Assembly (NCBI RefSeq): GCF_902686445.1
Contig: NC_062214.1
Coordinates: 95,398,738-95,462,737 of the forward strand
Direction: 5' to 3'
Source: Sciurus carolinensis
Taxonomy: Eukaryota > Chordata > Mammalia > Rodentia > Sciuridae
DNA length: 64,000 nt
Under the pieces are notes generated by a model. The model saw only the letters and a list, made by a program, of their open reading frames with translations, made no database searches and was not told the DNA's origin. Shown here one piece after another: positions 1 to 11,083 of this stretch (the first letter of the stretch is position 1; each line of letters begins with the position of its first letter). Position numbers and translations under genes: made by a program.

Positions 1-314
1 ATTTATGCTTCCCTTAAGCAGTATGAAATGTCCTTCCTTATCCCTTCTGACTGACATTGGCTTGAAGTCCACATTATCTGAAATGAGGATGGATACTCCA
101 GCTTTTTTGCTGAGTCCATGTGCATGGTATGTTTTTCCCCATCCTTTCACCTTTAGTCTATGGGTATCTCTTTCTATGAGGTGAGTCTCTTGCAGGCAAC
201 ATATTGTTGGATCTTTCTTTTTAATCCAATCCGCCAGTTATGTCTTTTGATTGATGAATTCAGGCGATTAACATTCAGGGTTATTATTGAGATATGATTT
301 GTATTCCCAGTCAA
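1..314 (-). pseudogene. L1 ORF2 start (endonuclease domain), broken and cut by the window edge
   Basis: Minus-strand translation gives the start of the L1 ORF2 apurinic/apyrimidinic-type endonuclease: TGNTNHISIITLNVN with the conserved Asn, and further on CCLQETHL with the metal-binding Glu. Where the plus-strand L1 at 46987 has ATG, this copy has TTG (314-312), so the start codon is lost. Near 235-245 one base is missing relative to that L1, which shifts the frame early in the domain. The remainder lies outside the window. Confidence 0.85.
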
Positions 315-328
315 TTGATTCATATTTA

Positions 329-361
329 AAATTTTATTTATTTATTTATTTATTTATTTTT
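329..361. repeat. (ATTT)n short tandem repeat between L1 ORF1 and ORF2
   Basis: An ATTT-type tetranucleotide tract sits in the inter-ORF spacer of the L1. It is absent from the spacer of the other L1 in the window, so it is probably a copy-specific expansion. Confidence 0.8.
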
Positions 362-398
362 TGACACATCTTGGTTCCTCCTTTATTTGACAGTTCCT

Positions 399-1445
399 TT
401 AGGATAATTCCTCCCTTTGCTGATTTGCTTCTTTGTTTTTTATCTCTTCTTCATGGAATATTTTGCTGAGAATGTTCTGTAATGCTGGCTTTCTTTTTGT
501 AAATTCTTTTAGCTTTTGTTTATCATGGAATGATTTTATTTCATCGTCAAATTTGAAGGTAAGCTTTGCTGGGTATAAGATTCTTGGTTGGCATCCATTT
601 TCTTTCAGAGCTTGAAAAATGTTGTTCCAGGCCCTTCTAGCTTTTAAGGTCTGGATTGAAAAATCTGCTAATATCCGTATTGGTTTCCCCCTGAATGTAA
701 TTTGGTTCTTTTCTCTCACAGCCTTTAAAATTCTGTCTTTATTTTGTATGTTAGGTATTTTCATTATAATGTGCCTTGGTGTGGGTCTGTTGTAATTTTG
801 TGTATTTGGAGTCCTATAAGCCTCTTGAACTTGATTTTCCATTTCATTCTTCAGATTTGGGAAATTTTCTGATATTATTTCATTGAATAGGTTGTTCATT
901 CCTTTGGTTTGTTTCTCTAAGCCTTCCTCAATCCCAATAATTCTCAAATTTGGCCTTTTCATGATATCCCATAGTTCTTGGAGATTCTGTTCATGATTTC
1001 TTACCATCTTCTCTGTTTGTTCAACTTTGTTTTCGAGGTTAAATATTTTGTCTTCAATATCTGAAGTTCTGTCTTCCAGGTGTTCTATCCTATTGGTTAT
1101 GCTTTCTATGGAGTTCTTAATTTGGTTTATTGTTTCCTTCATTTCAAGGATTTCTGTTTGGTTTTTTTTCAATATCTCTAACTCTTTATTGAAATGATCT
1201 TTTGCTTCCTGAATTTGCTCTGTTAACTGTTGATTGGTGCGATCATTCAATGCCTGCATTTGCTCTTTCATCTCATCATTCAATGCCTGCATTTACTCTT
1301 TCATCTCATCGTTTGCTTCCCTAATCATTTTAATTATGTACATTCTGAACTCCCTTTCTGTCATTTCTTCTGCCATGCTGTCGTTGGATTCTATTGATGT
1401 AACATCTAGATTTGTTTGGGGCATTTTCTTCCCTTGTTTTCTCAT
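399..1445 (-). pseudogene. L1 ORF1 protein (RNA-binding chaperone) with one internal stop
   Basis: This ORF encodes the L1 ORF1 nucleic-acid chaperone, which coats L1 RNA as trimers. Translation from the ATG at 1445-1443 (MRKQGKKMPQTNL) runs 50 codons and then meets a TAA at 1295-1293. The following ATG at 1292 opens 297 uninterrupted codons to the stop at 399. Visible parts are a heptad-rich coiled coil (around IEHLEDRTSDIEDKIFNLE), an RRM-like core (RPNLRIIGIEEG) and a C-terminal domain (RPTPRHIIMKIPN; ADFSIQTLKARR). Only one nonsense codon breaks an otherwise open frame, so the copy is relatively young. Initiation at 1292 could still give an N-terminally shortened protein, but there is no evidence of this. 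Confidence 0.9.
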
Positions 1446-2872
1446 ATTGTTCAGGAATCAGTGGGTCATTAAGATATTGCAGATTTCCTCTATCGACTTA
1501 TAATGTTCCTGAAGATTGCTAGTATATCCCCTCTTATCCTTCAGTAGCCTGAAGTCTTGGAGGAGGTTGATAATGCAGAGCTCCACGAAGAAGCTGCCTC
1601 TCCAGGGTGGTGACCCTCAGGTGGTGTATATTCCCTGCTAGTGGGCAGAGGTGTCTCCACTTGTTGACCAATGGTCATCCAACGGGGAAGTAGGCTGCGG
1701 GCTGAGGCAAGGCCTATTTGTGCCTGTGTCTCTGGTTTAACTGTCCCTGTGGGAAAACCTCTCCCGGTAGGGAAGACTCAGTCGGTGGGGACGTCTCGCT
1801 GGTCAGTTCCCCTCCTAGAGGTTCCCCTCAATCTACAACTACCACCTGGGCTGGGCTGTCTTCCTCTGCAACGATCCCAGGGGCCCGGACCTACCTCCTG
1901 GGCCTGGGAGCCTCACCCTCCGCAGGCGAGTCTCCTTAGGCTGCCTCTCCCAGATAATCTGCCCGCAGTCCTGGAAACTTCGCCGCCCCTAGGCGTGTCT
2001 CTGTGTGGCTCTTCCAGCAAGAATCCACCTAGCTCCTGGGACCCTGCTCTGCACCTAATCGCCTGGCTATGCGGCCCCTCCTCTGAGCCGCCACCTGGAG
2101 CCCTGTACAATAGCTCCGAGACCCAGAGACCCGCCACACACCTCCTCCTCCGGACAGCGGCCGGGTTTCCCACGCAGTCACTAGGAGCCCAAGCAACTCA
2201 CTTCGTGTCTCCTCCCCCCGCCAACCTCCCGTAGCCCTAGGCAGTCATCCAAGCCCAAGTGACCCGCCCTGTTCCTCCTCCTCCCCCTCGGGGTAGCCCC
2301 CCGGGTGTTCAGGGGCGGTGGCTCTGAGACCAAGTGACCCACCGCACTCCTCCTCCAGGCAGGCCACCGGTGTTCAGGAGCGGTCGCTTTGGGTGCAATC
2401 AACTCACCACTCGCCTCCTCCTCTGGTAATCGCCTGTGGCTCTGATGCAGTCACTCCTAGACCAAGCGACCCGCCGCGCTCCTCCTCTTCCTCCGGGCAA
2501 CCCCCGGGTGTTCAGAAGCGATTACTCTGAGTCTAAACAGCTCACCACGCAGCTCCTCCTCAGGCAGCCGCCCGGAGCCCCAGTGGTTGCTCCGAGTTCA
2601 AGCGCTATGCTGAGCCGCCTCCTCTACGATGATCCCAGTTGTCCATGTTTACCACTCCAGCGGGGGGAGGGGCATCTCGCCGAGCAACTCCACTTCACAA
2701 ATTCCCTGCGTTCCGGGGCTACCGCCCCATCCCGGACGCCTCCCCAACGGGAGAGACTCACCCGGCGGCTTTGAGTTGGTCCCAAGTCTCTCACTATCTC
2801 CTCTTTTGAATCCTGCGTCCTGGAGCAACGTGAAATGCAGCCGCCCGCTAGGCCGCCATCTTGAAAATCCTC
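1446..2872 (-). promoter_or_regulatory. L1 5'UTR/promoter, GC-rich, with YY1-like site
   Basis: About 1.4 kb lies between the L1 5' end and ORF1. It is strongly GC- and CpG-rich compared with the AT-rich surroundings. The minus-strand sequence begins close to AAGATGGCGGCC, a YY1-type site that positions L1 transcription start. Several fairly long open frames here (for example 1671-2234 on the plus strand) are best explained by the lack of AT-rich stop codons, not by coding. Confidence 0.8.
2056..2640 (-). repeat. Tandem monomers (about 65-75 bp) in the L1 5'UTR
   Basis: Imperfect units recur with a C-rich CTCCTCCTC block, a GGGTGTTCAG-like block, a short Ser/Gln-codon-like block and a following AGNGACCCGCC or AACTCACCAC start. 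Approximate starts are 2056, 2126, 2191, 2257, 2332, 2398, 2465, 2536 and 2600. The layout recalls the promoter monomers of mouse L1 families. Similarity between units is imperfect and boundaries are by eye. Confidence 0.65.
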
Positions 2873-3080
2873 ATTTTTTTTTTTATGGGTATTGGGAATT
2901 GAACCCAGGGGCAACCACTTGCCACAATCTCAACCCTTTTTGATATTTTATTTAGAGATGGTCTCACTGAATTGCTTAGGCTCTTGCTAAATTGCTGAGG
3001 TTGGTGTTATACTTGAGATCCTCTAGCCTCAGCCTCCTGAGTGGCTGGGGTTACAGGTGTGTTACAGTTGGGGTTACAGC
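2873..3080 (-). mobile_element. MEN-type SINE (B1-ID dimer)
   Basis: T-rich tail, then the ID half in antisense (GGGAATTGAACCCAGGGG), then the B1 half ending GTGGCTGGGGTTACAGG. Its tail abuts the 5' end of the L1. Confidence 0.85.
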
Positions 3081-3120
3081 TTTATCATTGGTTTCTGCTT
3101 TTGATTCAGTCTGAAAGTTG

Positions 3121-3122
<2 letters not shown>

Positions 3123-3160
<38 letters not shown>
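3123..3160. repeat. (TG)n microsatellite
   Basis: A pure GT/TG run directly adjoins the tail side of an antisense ID element and probably grew from the SINE tail. Confidence 0.95.
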
Positions 3161-3162
<2 letters not shown>

Positions 3163-3241
3163 TGCTAGGGATTGAACCCAGGGTATTGATCCTTAAGCAT
3201 GCTAGGTGAGTGCTCTAACTCTGAACTACACCCTCAGCCCC
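3161..3241 (-). mobile_element. ID SINE
   Basis: Antisense tRNA-Ala-like ID: GGGATTGAACCCAGGG, then GCATGCTAGGTGAGTGCTC, and a CCTCAGCCCC end. Confidence 0.85.
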
Positions 3242-3313
3242 TGCTGTCTTTTCATTGGAATGTATAGTTCATTTACATTAAATGTAATTGTTAATATGAT
3301 TGATCTGAAATAC

Positions 3314-3362
3314 TTTTTTTTTTTCCAGTACTGGGGATGGAACCCAGGGTTTCAGTTGCCAC
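3314..3362 (-). mobile_element. ID SINE, 3' fragment
   Basis: T-run followed by CAGTACTGGGGATGGAACCC; the rest of the element is missing. Confidence 0.6.
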
Positions 3363-3389
3363 CATATTTGGCAACAATGAATTTTTTTT

Positions 3390-3475
3390 TTCTTTGGTGG
3401 TGCTGGGGATTTAACCCAAGGCCTTATGCATGCTAGGCAAGCACTCTACCAGCTGAGCTACATCCCCAACCCCTA
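3390..3475 (-). mobile_element. ID SINE
   Basis: Full antisense ID: GCTGGGGATTTAACCC, ATGCTAGGCAAGCACTCTAC, GCTACATCCCCAACCCC. Confidence 0.9.
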
Positions 3476-3545
3476 CAATGATATTTTTAAAGAGCAGATG
3501 GGGTGGAAAATTCTCTGTGCAGCAAAAGTATCCTTCAAAAATGAA

Positions 3546-3743
3546 ATTGGATCTGGTGTGGTGGTGCATGCCTGTAATCCCGACAACTCAGGAGGCTGAG
3601 GCAGGAGGATTGCATCTTCCAGGCCAGCCTCAGCAATTTAGTGAGGCCCTGTGTGTGTGTGGGTGGGGGAGTTCCGGGGATGTAACTCAGTGATAGGGTG
3701 ACCCTGTGTTCAATCCCCAGTACCGTTAAAAAAAAAAAAAAAA
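3546..3743 (+). mobile_element. MEN-type SINE
   Basis: Sense B1 half (GCATGCCTGTAATCCC, GGAGGCTGAGGCAGGAGG), a GTGTGTG-modified linker, then the ID half (TTCAATCCCCAGTACC) and a poly(A) tail at 3728-3743. Confidence 0.9.
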
Positions 3744-3744
3744 G

Positions 3745-5060
3745 TCATGGTCTCCTTGCTTCCCTAGTTTCTAATGGAAAGTCTGTCATTTTTCTTCCTG
3801 TTCTTTTTTATACAGTTTGTCCTGCCTCCCTCCCTGAGCCTTTCTCAGTTGCTTTAAGACTTTCTCTTTATTATTAGTTTTCAACAATTTGATCACATGT
3901 GCATATGTGCATCTGTGTTCCTATTTGTGGTTTGTTGAGCTTCTTGGATCTGTAACTATTTTTCAAAATCAAATTTGGGAAACTTTTGACCATTTTCCTT
4001 TCTATAATCTTCTCTCCCAACTTTTTTTCTGGTACGTGATTTACAAGCATTTTCTAATTTGATGTTGCCTCTCAGGTCACTGAATTTTTTTTTTTCATAC
4101 ATTTAATCTTTGTGCTTTTAATAGTTCATTGATCTTTTCTTTTGCGATGTTTCATTCAGTGTTAACCTCATCTTGTGAAAAACTTATTTCACATACTGTG
4201 TTTCTTTAAATCTCTAAAAGTTCTATTTGGGTCTTTTCTATATATTCAATTTCTCCATTATGTTCGTATTTTCCTTTAACTACATGTATAGTTAACTACA
4301 TAGTATTTAAGGTCTTTACCATTCCTATTATTCGAATTCTATCCTGGTAGGGATCACATTTTCTTACATTTTGGCATGACTAATAATTTTATACTGAACA
4401 ATGGACATTATGTTTGTGTTGTTGTTCTTTGGTACTGGGGTAACCCAGGGTGCTTTACCAATGAATTACATCCAGATCTTTATGTTTTTATTTTGAGACA
4501 GGGTCTTGCTAAGTCTCTTAGGTCCTTGCTAAATTGCTGAGGCTAGCCTCAAACTTGTGATCCTTAGTCTCCAGAGTCACCAGGATTACACAAGTGTGAC
4601 ATTGTGCCTAGCTGGACATACTGAATGCTTTAATATTTAATGTCTGGATTTTGTTGTCTACCTTCAAGGAGTGTGTTGACAAGTTTGATAACCTTGGTCC
4701 TTGGTTAGAGGCTTTGTTGTAGCAGATGTAGCATAGCCTTCATTCAAGGAATGGTGTACTCATAATGCTGTGTGGGGTGGTCTCTTCATGGCCTCCATTG
4801 ACCACTTAGAACTCTACCGTGACTGGTTGAAACTTGGACTTCTTGCCCTTCATAACTCTGGGATTACTCATTTTATAACTGCTATGTTTAATTTTGCTGT
4901 TTTTTGGGTTTCGCCTTATGCATGTTTGGCCTAATACTAAACAAAGGCTAACAGGGACTTACTTGAGGTTCATTTTTGCATAGCTTCTGCCTCTGTAGAA
5001 CTGCATAATGATAAGTTTTGATCATCACAAACACATGCCAATGAAACCATGATAATTAAA
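3745..5060 (-). mobile_element. Old L1 fragment (HAL1/L1M ORF1-like), antisense
   Basis: T-rich sequence resembling the complement of the ORF1 and 5' region of old mammalian L1M or HAL1 elements, for example GGTTTGTTGAGCTTCTTGGATC and TTCTATTTGGGTCTTTTC. It is interrupted by a MEN SINE at 4428-4612. It is highly diverged, with no open frame. Assignment is from remembered consensus features and the boundaries are rough. Confidence 0.55.
4428..4612 (-). mobile_element. MEN-type SINE
   Basis: Antisense: GGTACTGGGGTAACCCAGGG, TTTTGAGACAGGGTCTTGC, and a diverged B1 end at GTGCCTAGCT. Inserted in an old L1 fragment. Confidence 0.8.
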
Positions 5061-5107
5061 ATAAATAAACATACCTCTAATTTTCAAAAGTTTCCTTATT
5101 CATCTTT

Positions 5108-6094
5108 TTGATCTATTTTCCCATCTATCCCTCACCCTATCTCCAGGTAAAGGTCTACTTTATGTCCCATAGTTTTGTTTACATTTTCTTGAATTTAATA
5201 AAACTTGAATCATATGAATGCACTCATTTTTTACCTGGCTTCTTTTATTCCTCATGCTTGAGAGTTCTCCTGGTTGTTACTTTTATTGACAGTTCATTCC
5301 TTTTAACTAGTGAGTAGGGCTCCACTGTATGGATGAATCACATTTTGGTGTTACACATTCACCTGGAAGTGAACATTTGAGTTACTTGCAGTTTGGGGTT
5401 ATTTCCAATGAAACTGCTCTGAATTTGTGTACAAGTCTTTGTGTGCACATATGCTTTTATTTTTCTTGGGTAAATGAGAGTGAAATAATGGACTGTATGG
5501 CAGATATATGTTTAACTTTTTTCTGGATGGGGGAAGATGCTGGGGATTGAACCCAGGGCCTCACGCATGCTCAGCATGTGTTCACCCACGGAGCTAGTCC
5601 CAATGTTTACCTTTTTTTCTGTTGCTCAGGCTGGCCTTAAACTTCTGGGTTCAAGTGATATTCCTGCCTCTACCTCCCAAGTAGTTGAGATTATGGGCAT
5701 GAGACACCACTTAACTTGTAAAGAAACTGCAAAATTGTTTTCCAAAGTGGTTGTGTCAATTTATATTCACATCAGCAATGCAAGAAAGTTCCAGTTGTTT
5801 CACATCTAAACTGGCATTTAGTTATTATTGATCTTTTTATCTATTCTGGTGGGTATGTTGTGATATTTCATTATGGATCTAGTTTATATTTCACTAAAGA
5901 CTGAAGATGTGAACTATCTTCTCATGTGCATATTTGTCAAACTTTGGCCATTTATTATTTTTCCTTCATATTAAATTATAAGAGTTAATTGTATACTGAT
6001 ATAAAGCATTTTCAAACGTCACAAATATTTTTCTTCCAGTTGGTAGTTTGCCTTTTCATTTTCTTAAGTGTCTTTAGGAGTATAAACATTATAA

Positions 6095-6095
<1 letters not shown>
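5108..6095 (-). mobile_element. Old L1M ORF2/3' fragment, antisense
   Basis: Plus strand reads as the complement of an L1M ORF2 C-terminus: ATTTCCAATGAAACTGCTCT, TTCCAAAGTGGTTGTGTCAA and GCAAGAAAGTTCCAGTTG are typical. A SINE at 5533-5712 splits it. Short open frames here are not host genes. Confidence 0.7.
5533..5712 (-). mobile_element. MEN-type SINE
   Basis: Antisense ID half (GCTGGGGATTGAACCCAGGG) followed by a B1 half (GCTCAGGCTGGCCTTAAAC), inside the old L1 fragment. Confidence 0.8.

Positions 6096-6097
<2 letters not shown>

Positions 6098-6130
<33 letters not shown>
6098..6130. repeat. (TG)n microsatellite
   Basis: A pure TG run directly before an antisense ID element, the same arrangement as at 3123. 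Confidence 0.95.
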
Positions 6131-6131
<1 letters not shown>

Positions 6132-6186
6132 CGCTGGGGATTGAACCCAGGGCCTTGTATATGCCAGGCAAATGCTCTACCCAACC
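6131..6186 (-). mobile_element. ID SINE
   Basis: GCGCTGGGGATTGAACCC, CAGGCAAATGCTCTACCC; the end is truncated. Confidence 0.85.
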
Positions 6187-6295
6187 CCAACATTTTATTG
6201 ATCTTTATACCCAACCCCAAATATTTTAAATTTTGATGAAGTTTAATTTATTGATAATCATATTACTTGGATTGAGATTAAATATTAAAATGTTA

Positions 6296-6348
6296 TCTCC
6301 AAATTGATCTGTAGATTCAATACAATCCCAACCAAAATAACAGAAGGT
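6296..6348 (+). mobile_element. Short old L1 ORF2 fragment
   Basis: GTAGATTCAATACAATCCCA matches the L1 ORF2 stretch that encodes YRFNAIPI in the full L1 at 49450. It is only about 50 bp long. Confidence 0.5.
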
Positions 6349-6361
6349 TTTTCTTCTTTTT

Positions 6362-6543
6362 TTGTGTGTGATACTGAGTTTGAATTCAGAGGTGCTCTAC
6401 CACCAAGCTACATCCCCAACCCTTTTTTTAAATTTTGAAATAGGCTTTTGCTAGTTTTCTCAGGATGCCTTGGAACTTCTGAGTCTCCTGCCTCAGCCTC
6501 CAGGGTAGTCAGGACTACTGGCACATGCTGCCACACCCAGCTG
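6362..6543 (-). mobile_element. MEN-type SINE
   Basis: Antisense ID (GGTGCTCTACCACCAAGC) plus B1 half ending CACATGCTGCCACACCCAGC. Confidence 0.8.
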
Positions 6544-7264
6544 TTAGGCCTAAATTTGAACATTCCTGTAGAATATGAAACAAATGCAAATTAAAAGAAT
6601 GTGAACATAGATCTGGCCTAGACTTATTTGAATCCCTGCAGGTTCTTGGGTCAGACAGCTTGGCCTCAGATCACAGTTCCAACAAATGAAGTGCTTACTT
6701 CATTGGATAATATAAAGTGAGAAGAAACCCCACAAGAAGGGCACAAAATGGGAAGTAAAATGCTACTACTACAGTTTTACTAAGGATTCTATTCTCCAAC
6801 TGTTCTTCCATTGGCTCTACAAGGTGACATGATGATAACCAGGGAAAATCAGAGGGGGCATTATGGATTAAAGATTTTAATTCTATCTATGAAACTTTTA
6901 TGTAAAAGGAGAAACTAATAACTTAACTATCTGACTTATTTAAAGCACAGGCAACATAACTACATAATACAGGAATTTAAAATTTAAACAGATTTGAGTT
7001 CTGAGTGCCAAAGACCATGAAAATCAAACTGAATAAGATATGCACCCTGTCTTTGAGAGACTCACAGTTACCTGAAGGATTATGTATTATATGGTGTACC
7101 ATTGTTTCTTTATTTACTACCTCTTATGACAGAGGGGTCTATATTTTTCAAATACTGGTCCAAGTATTCTAAGAATCAGTCTTAGGTTAATGTGAATCAA
7201 TAAGCCAACTCTTTCTCTCCCCCGTCTTCCTAGCTTAATGAGATGAATACACATAGCAGAGACT
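6544..7264. other. Unassigned sequence downstream of MINDY2
   Basis: About 720 bp with no convincing open frame, RNA gene or recognisable repeat. It follows the inferred MINDY2 polyadenylation site. A GT-rich stretch lies just beyond that site (minus strand CTATGTGTATTC, about 7253-7242), as expected for a downstream cleavage element. Confidence 0.5.
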
Positions 7265-7290
7265 ATTTGGTCTAAATATCAAAGTTTATT
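7265..7290 (-). terminator. MINDY2: Probable MINDY2 polyadenylation signal and cleavage region
   Basis: A canonical AATAAA lies on the minus strand at 7290-7285, with GT-rich sequence 30-50 bases further on. It is the last good signal before repeat-rich DNA starts. The exact cleavage base is not visible. Several other AATAAA motifs inside the long 3'UTR could give shorter transcripts. Confidence 0.5.
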
Positions 7291-7740
7291 GAAATAAAAT
7301 ATAATCTATAATAAAAAATACTACAGGTGTTATTCACTGGTTACAGTTTTAAGTATATTAACAAAAACACCCAACATTTTAATCCAACAACAACACTACA
7401 CTTGTGGTACAATAACAGACATGAAATTAAATGCTGAATAATACTGAATAATTCTGTCATAAATATTTTATCCTTTCCCACCTATATTCAATATGCCTTT
7501 TTAGGAATATCTAAAAATGGAAGTTTTGAAACTTGTTAAAACATAGTTCTTAGAATTAAGTAGTTTTAGCATAATTAGCATAGAAAACAATACATTTGTT
7601 TCATAGAAATCAGTTCAACACTAAGCTTGGTAAATGCATTTAGGTGTCCTTATTCAAACAATGTATTTCAATGCTCTTTTCTATTAATCTCCAGTTGTTA
7701 TTCTTTAATTGGAATTAAAGATGGTCATAAAGCAAAACAA

Positions 7741-7926
7741 AATTATTTATTTACTTATTGGTACTGGAAATTTGATCCAGGGGTGTTCTACCACTGAGCT
7801 ATATCCCCATCCCTTTTTCTGAGACAGGGTCTTGCTAAATTGCCCAGATTGACCTTCAATTTGTGATTCTCCTACCTCAGCCTCCTGATTAGCTGGGATT
7901 ATATGTGTGTGCCACTCTGCCAGGTT
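7741..7926 (-). mobile_element. MEN-type SINE in the 3'UTR
   Basis: Antisense to the plus strand and therefore sense in the MINDY2 transcript: TTCTACCACTGAGCTATATC, GAGACAGGGTCTTGCTAAAT, TAGCTGGGATTATATG. Confidence 0.85.
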
Positions 7927-8116
7927 TAGATGAATTATTTCAGAAGCAGAAAGAGTATTAAGATAGGAAGTTTAAGGAGGAGAAAAAAAGGCACTGAAAC
8001 ACAGTATGTATATTTAAACTCTTTGAGAAGGAACTCTGTTTCAACTGGCCAATCTTGGTCTGGCACAAAGAAATCTGTATGTCAAAGTAAATTCTATTTT
8101 ACTTTCATTTATTTAT

Positions 8117-8197
8117 ATTTTTTGCAGTACTGGGGATGAACCCAGGGCCTTCTGCATGCTAGGCAAGTGCTCTACCACAGTACTATAAGCCCAGGCC
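8117..8197 (-). mobile_element. ID SINE in the 3'UTR
   Basis: CAGTACTGGGGATGAACCC, GCATGCTAGGCAAGTGCTC; sense relative to MINDY2. Confidence 0.85.
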
Positions 8198-10084
8198 TTC
8201 ATAATAATTTTTTTGACCCAATTAGTCCAACACTAAAGTGGAAGAAGAAAACCTGTTTCTCTTTTTTGCTATATTTTAAGATTACAACTTCTCTGCAGTC
8301 ATTATTTCATTTCACTTGCTATTTCCCTAAATATTTTTCAATTCAATCATTCTGCACAACTCAAGGAAAAAGATTCACATGCACTAGCATTAGGAAATGA
8401 CTTTCGGAGTAACTCTGTGAAATTTCACAGGCAAAGATAATCCCTTTTGCTACTAGGCAGTAATCATACATCAATCTTCTGTCATCTTGTTTTACTTGTT
8501 ATGTGTGGATCTGTGACAATAGTTGTCATTTTATTGAGGAAAACAGCAAAACAAAAGCCAATGGAGGCTTTTCAAATCCCGTTTTTTAAAAAATCTACAA
8601 AGCTAAGATATCCTGTGTACTCTGAAAAATGGTTACTTCATACAATAGGTGAAAAATAACAAAAACACTGACAAAATTGAGACAATCTTCAAATATTAAA
8701 TACCAATCTCAGTCTTAAAACACACTGCATAAGTTACAATTGCTTTGTAGGTTATTTCAATTACAATGCACATTTGGACTGGTTTTGATTTGTGACTTTA
8801 AATGGGCATTTCAGTTCCATGACTTTCTATTTAAAACTGTAAAATAACTACTTTAACCAAAGGATCACCTTCCAAAGAATTTTGCTTTGTGCATCTCTAA
8901 TTTATAAATTATCCTTGTCTCTCAAAAGAAGATATTATGGTGCTGATGGATATAAAGATTTTAAAGCTATCAGTGCCAAATTAAGTGGTTTAAAGAAATT
9001 CTTAGAATATTAGGCAAAGTAGAATACTTCTTTTTATTCTTTAAATCCACTGTGTTTCAAACCTTAGGTTTTATATTTATGCCACAGTATTCCAACATCT
9101 TACCTGGTTTGGTACCATTCCCTAAAAAATATCTCCTAGTTAGACAAGTTTAAATTTCCTCCTTTCACAGAACAATAGGACAAAGCTGAACTTGAGGCAA
9201 CAGTTTAAAACTTTTACCCTGTTTTTTTTTTTTTCCTTGAGATCAGCAGAAATTAGAAACTAAAGTCCTTCATGTAAAAATATTTATGTATATACCACTT
9301 TATTGAATTCTATTTTCTAATGGCAAAAACATCAAGATTAACTAAGAGACATGCATGAATTAAAACTTACATAGATCTTTAAAATAAGTTAAGTTCTAGC
9401 AACCTGAATTTGCCCTCACATTCATCTTCTCTATTTTGCAATTTATTTTGTTCAGGAAATCTTTAATTTTAAAATTTAGTATATTTTAAATTCTCACCTG
9501 AGAAAAGTAACTAATTTCTCATAATGTTTTCTTAATAGTCTTAAAAGTGTTGATCCTTTACTATTTTCAGTCACCTTCAGAATGAATATAACTGCACATC
9601 CTCAAATTACATATTACACTAAAAAACACAAGTAACATCAATACCCCTAAAACGACAGTATTTGAAAGATTCGAATCAATTCCACCCATGCAAATGTTTT
9701 AATATATATCAGTAATGTGATAGCATTTTATTCTATAACATGGAGAAAAAAGCAAATATAATCAAACATTTAGATCTGTGAAAAATATTGGAAAAAATAG
9801 GTTTTAAAATGCTTTTTATAATTCTCAAATGCTCTTGAATTCGACACTACAGAACAGAAAAGCAGCTGCAAAATACATTTTGGGAAGACATGATGCCATA
9901 CTCAAAGACAAGATAATTCAACAAATTTTGACAGGACTAAAAAAATGACTTGTCATTGGAGAAAGTCTGCGCATCCAAGACAAAGATGTGTAAGATCTGT
10001 GATAATTTAAGTAATATTTTGTGCTCATACTATTCCCTTTATTCAGGAGTGCAAAGCACTAAGAAGAGTGAGAAAGAGAGTGAG

Positions 10085-10215
10085 TGAGGGAGAGTGCAAA
10101 AGGGCATTATTTATTTAAAGAGTAAACTGAGGCACAGAAACTTTGCCCAAGGCAAAACAAAAAGTTGTATTTTTAAATATAAAATGATCCAGAATTCTAC
10201 ATGTCCAGTTCCTTA
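10085..10215 (+). mobile_element. Possible MIR remnant
   Basis: AAACTGAGGCACAGAAAC followed by TTTGCCCAAGG resembles the MIR core (aaactgaggcacagag ... cttgcccaagg). It is short and diverged. Confidence 0.45.
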
Positions 10216-10967
10216 AATACAAAATTATAGACTGTCTTTAGTGACTTCATATTATTTTATTAAACATTAGTAAGTTTCCAGTATGCCTACGACTGTGATA
10301 GGTAAAACCTATAAAGCTTTCCATCATTTTTTAAAATAACTGGTACAATGAATAATAAAGTTAAGCAAAAATATAATTGATTTGGTTTTTACTTTTTTAA
10401 AGGAAATTTAAATTAATGAGACATTTTGAGGGCAGTTCTGGAAATTCTTGTCTTAATTTTTCTCCAGCAGGATTTTACAACTATCTGTTTCATATGCCAA
10501 CATTAATGTAGGGACCACAACCAGTCTTAAATGTTTGCATTCTAATTTTCTTTCCTCTCAAGATCTCTTATCACTGAAGTTACCTTAGTTTATTATTCAT
10601 TGAAAACAAAATGCTAAGAAGGTTTTGACTAAGTACAAAATGGTTAATGTTAAGTTCAGTCAATTAATCTCTGATACTAACTTACTTTGTTAAGCCAAAA
10701 TCAAGAAGTATGAGAAAGAATTCAAAACATAATATGGGATAAGCAGTCAAGTGCAAGAAATATAAAACAATAAAAACAAGATACATTCCAAAAGCTAATT
10801 CCAGATTTAAATCTCAGCTTCATTCACATACTAACTTGAAACATGGAAGTTACTTTACCTAAGTACACTGTATAGGCATACAGCTAATGCCGATTTTAGT
10901 TGCTTCACACTATCCTGCTTAGTCTGTGTAAATTCACGTGTGTGTATATCCTTTTTTTTTCCTTTTC

Positions 10968-11083
10968 CTTTTTTTGTTGTAGGGTTGGGGATTGAACCCC
11001 AGGCCTTAGGCATGCTAGGCAAGCACTCTGACACTATATTCTAAGTCTATAGGCAGTCTACAGAGCCATATTCCCAGTCCAGG
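10968..11083 (-). mobile_element. ID SINE in the 3'UTR
   Basis: GGTTGGGGATTGAACCCCAG, GCATGCTAGGCAAGCACTC, then about 30 extra bases before the CCCAGTCC end. Sense relative to MINDY2. Confidence 0.8.

Larger units (their letters stand above)
1..2872 (-). mobile_element. LINE-1 element, 5' part (5'UTR, ORF1, start of ORF2); continues off the left edge
   Basis: Read on the minus strand this is an L1 with its 5' end near 2872, a GC-rich 5'UTR (about 2872-1446), ORF1 (1445-399), a short spacer, and the start of the ORF2 endonuclease domain running off position 1. The 5' end carries a YY1-like motif (AAGATGGCGGCC on the minus strand, 2862-2851), the usual position in L1 promoters. ORF1 is very similar to that of the L1 at 44490-51016, but the 5'UTRs look unrelated. 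ORF1 has one internal stop and ORF2 has lost its start codon and has a frameshift, so this copy is dead as written. The 3' end and target-site duplication cannot be judged here. Confidence 0.93.

Noticed and set aside
1671..2234. 187-codon plus-strand open frame in GC-rich DNA
   Set aside because: It lies within the antisense L1 5'UTR. Pro/Ser/Leu-rich composition and overlap with tandem monomers point to chance openness in GC-rich sequence.
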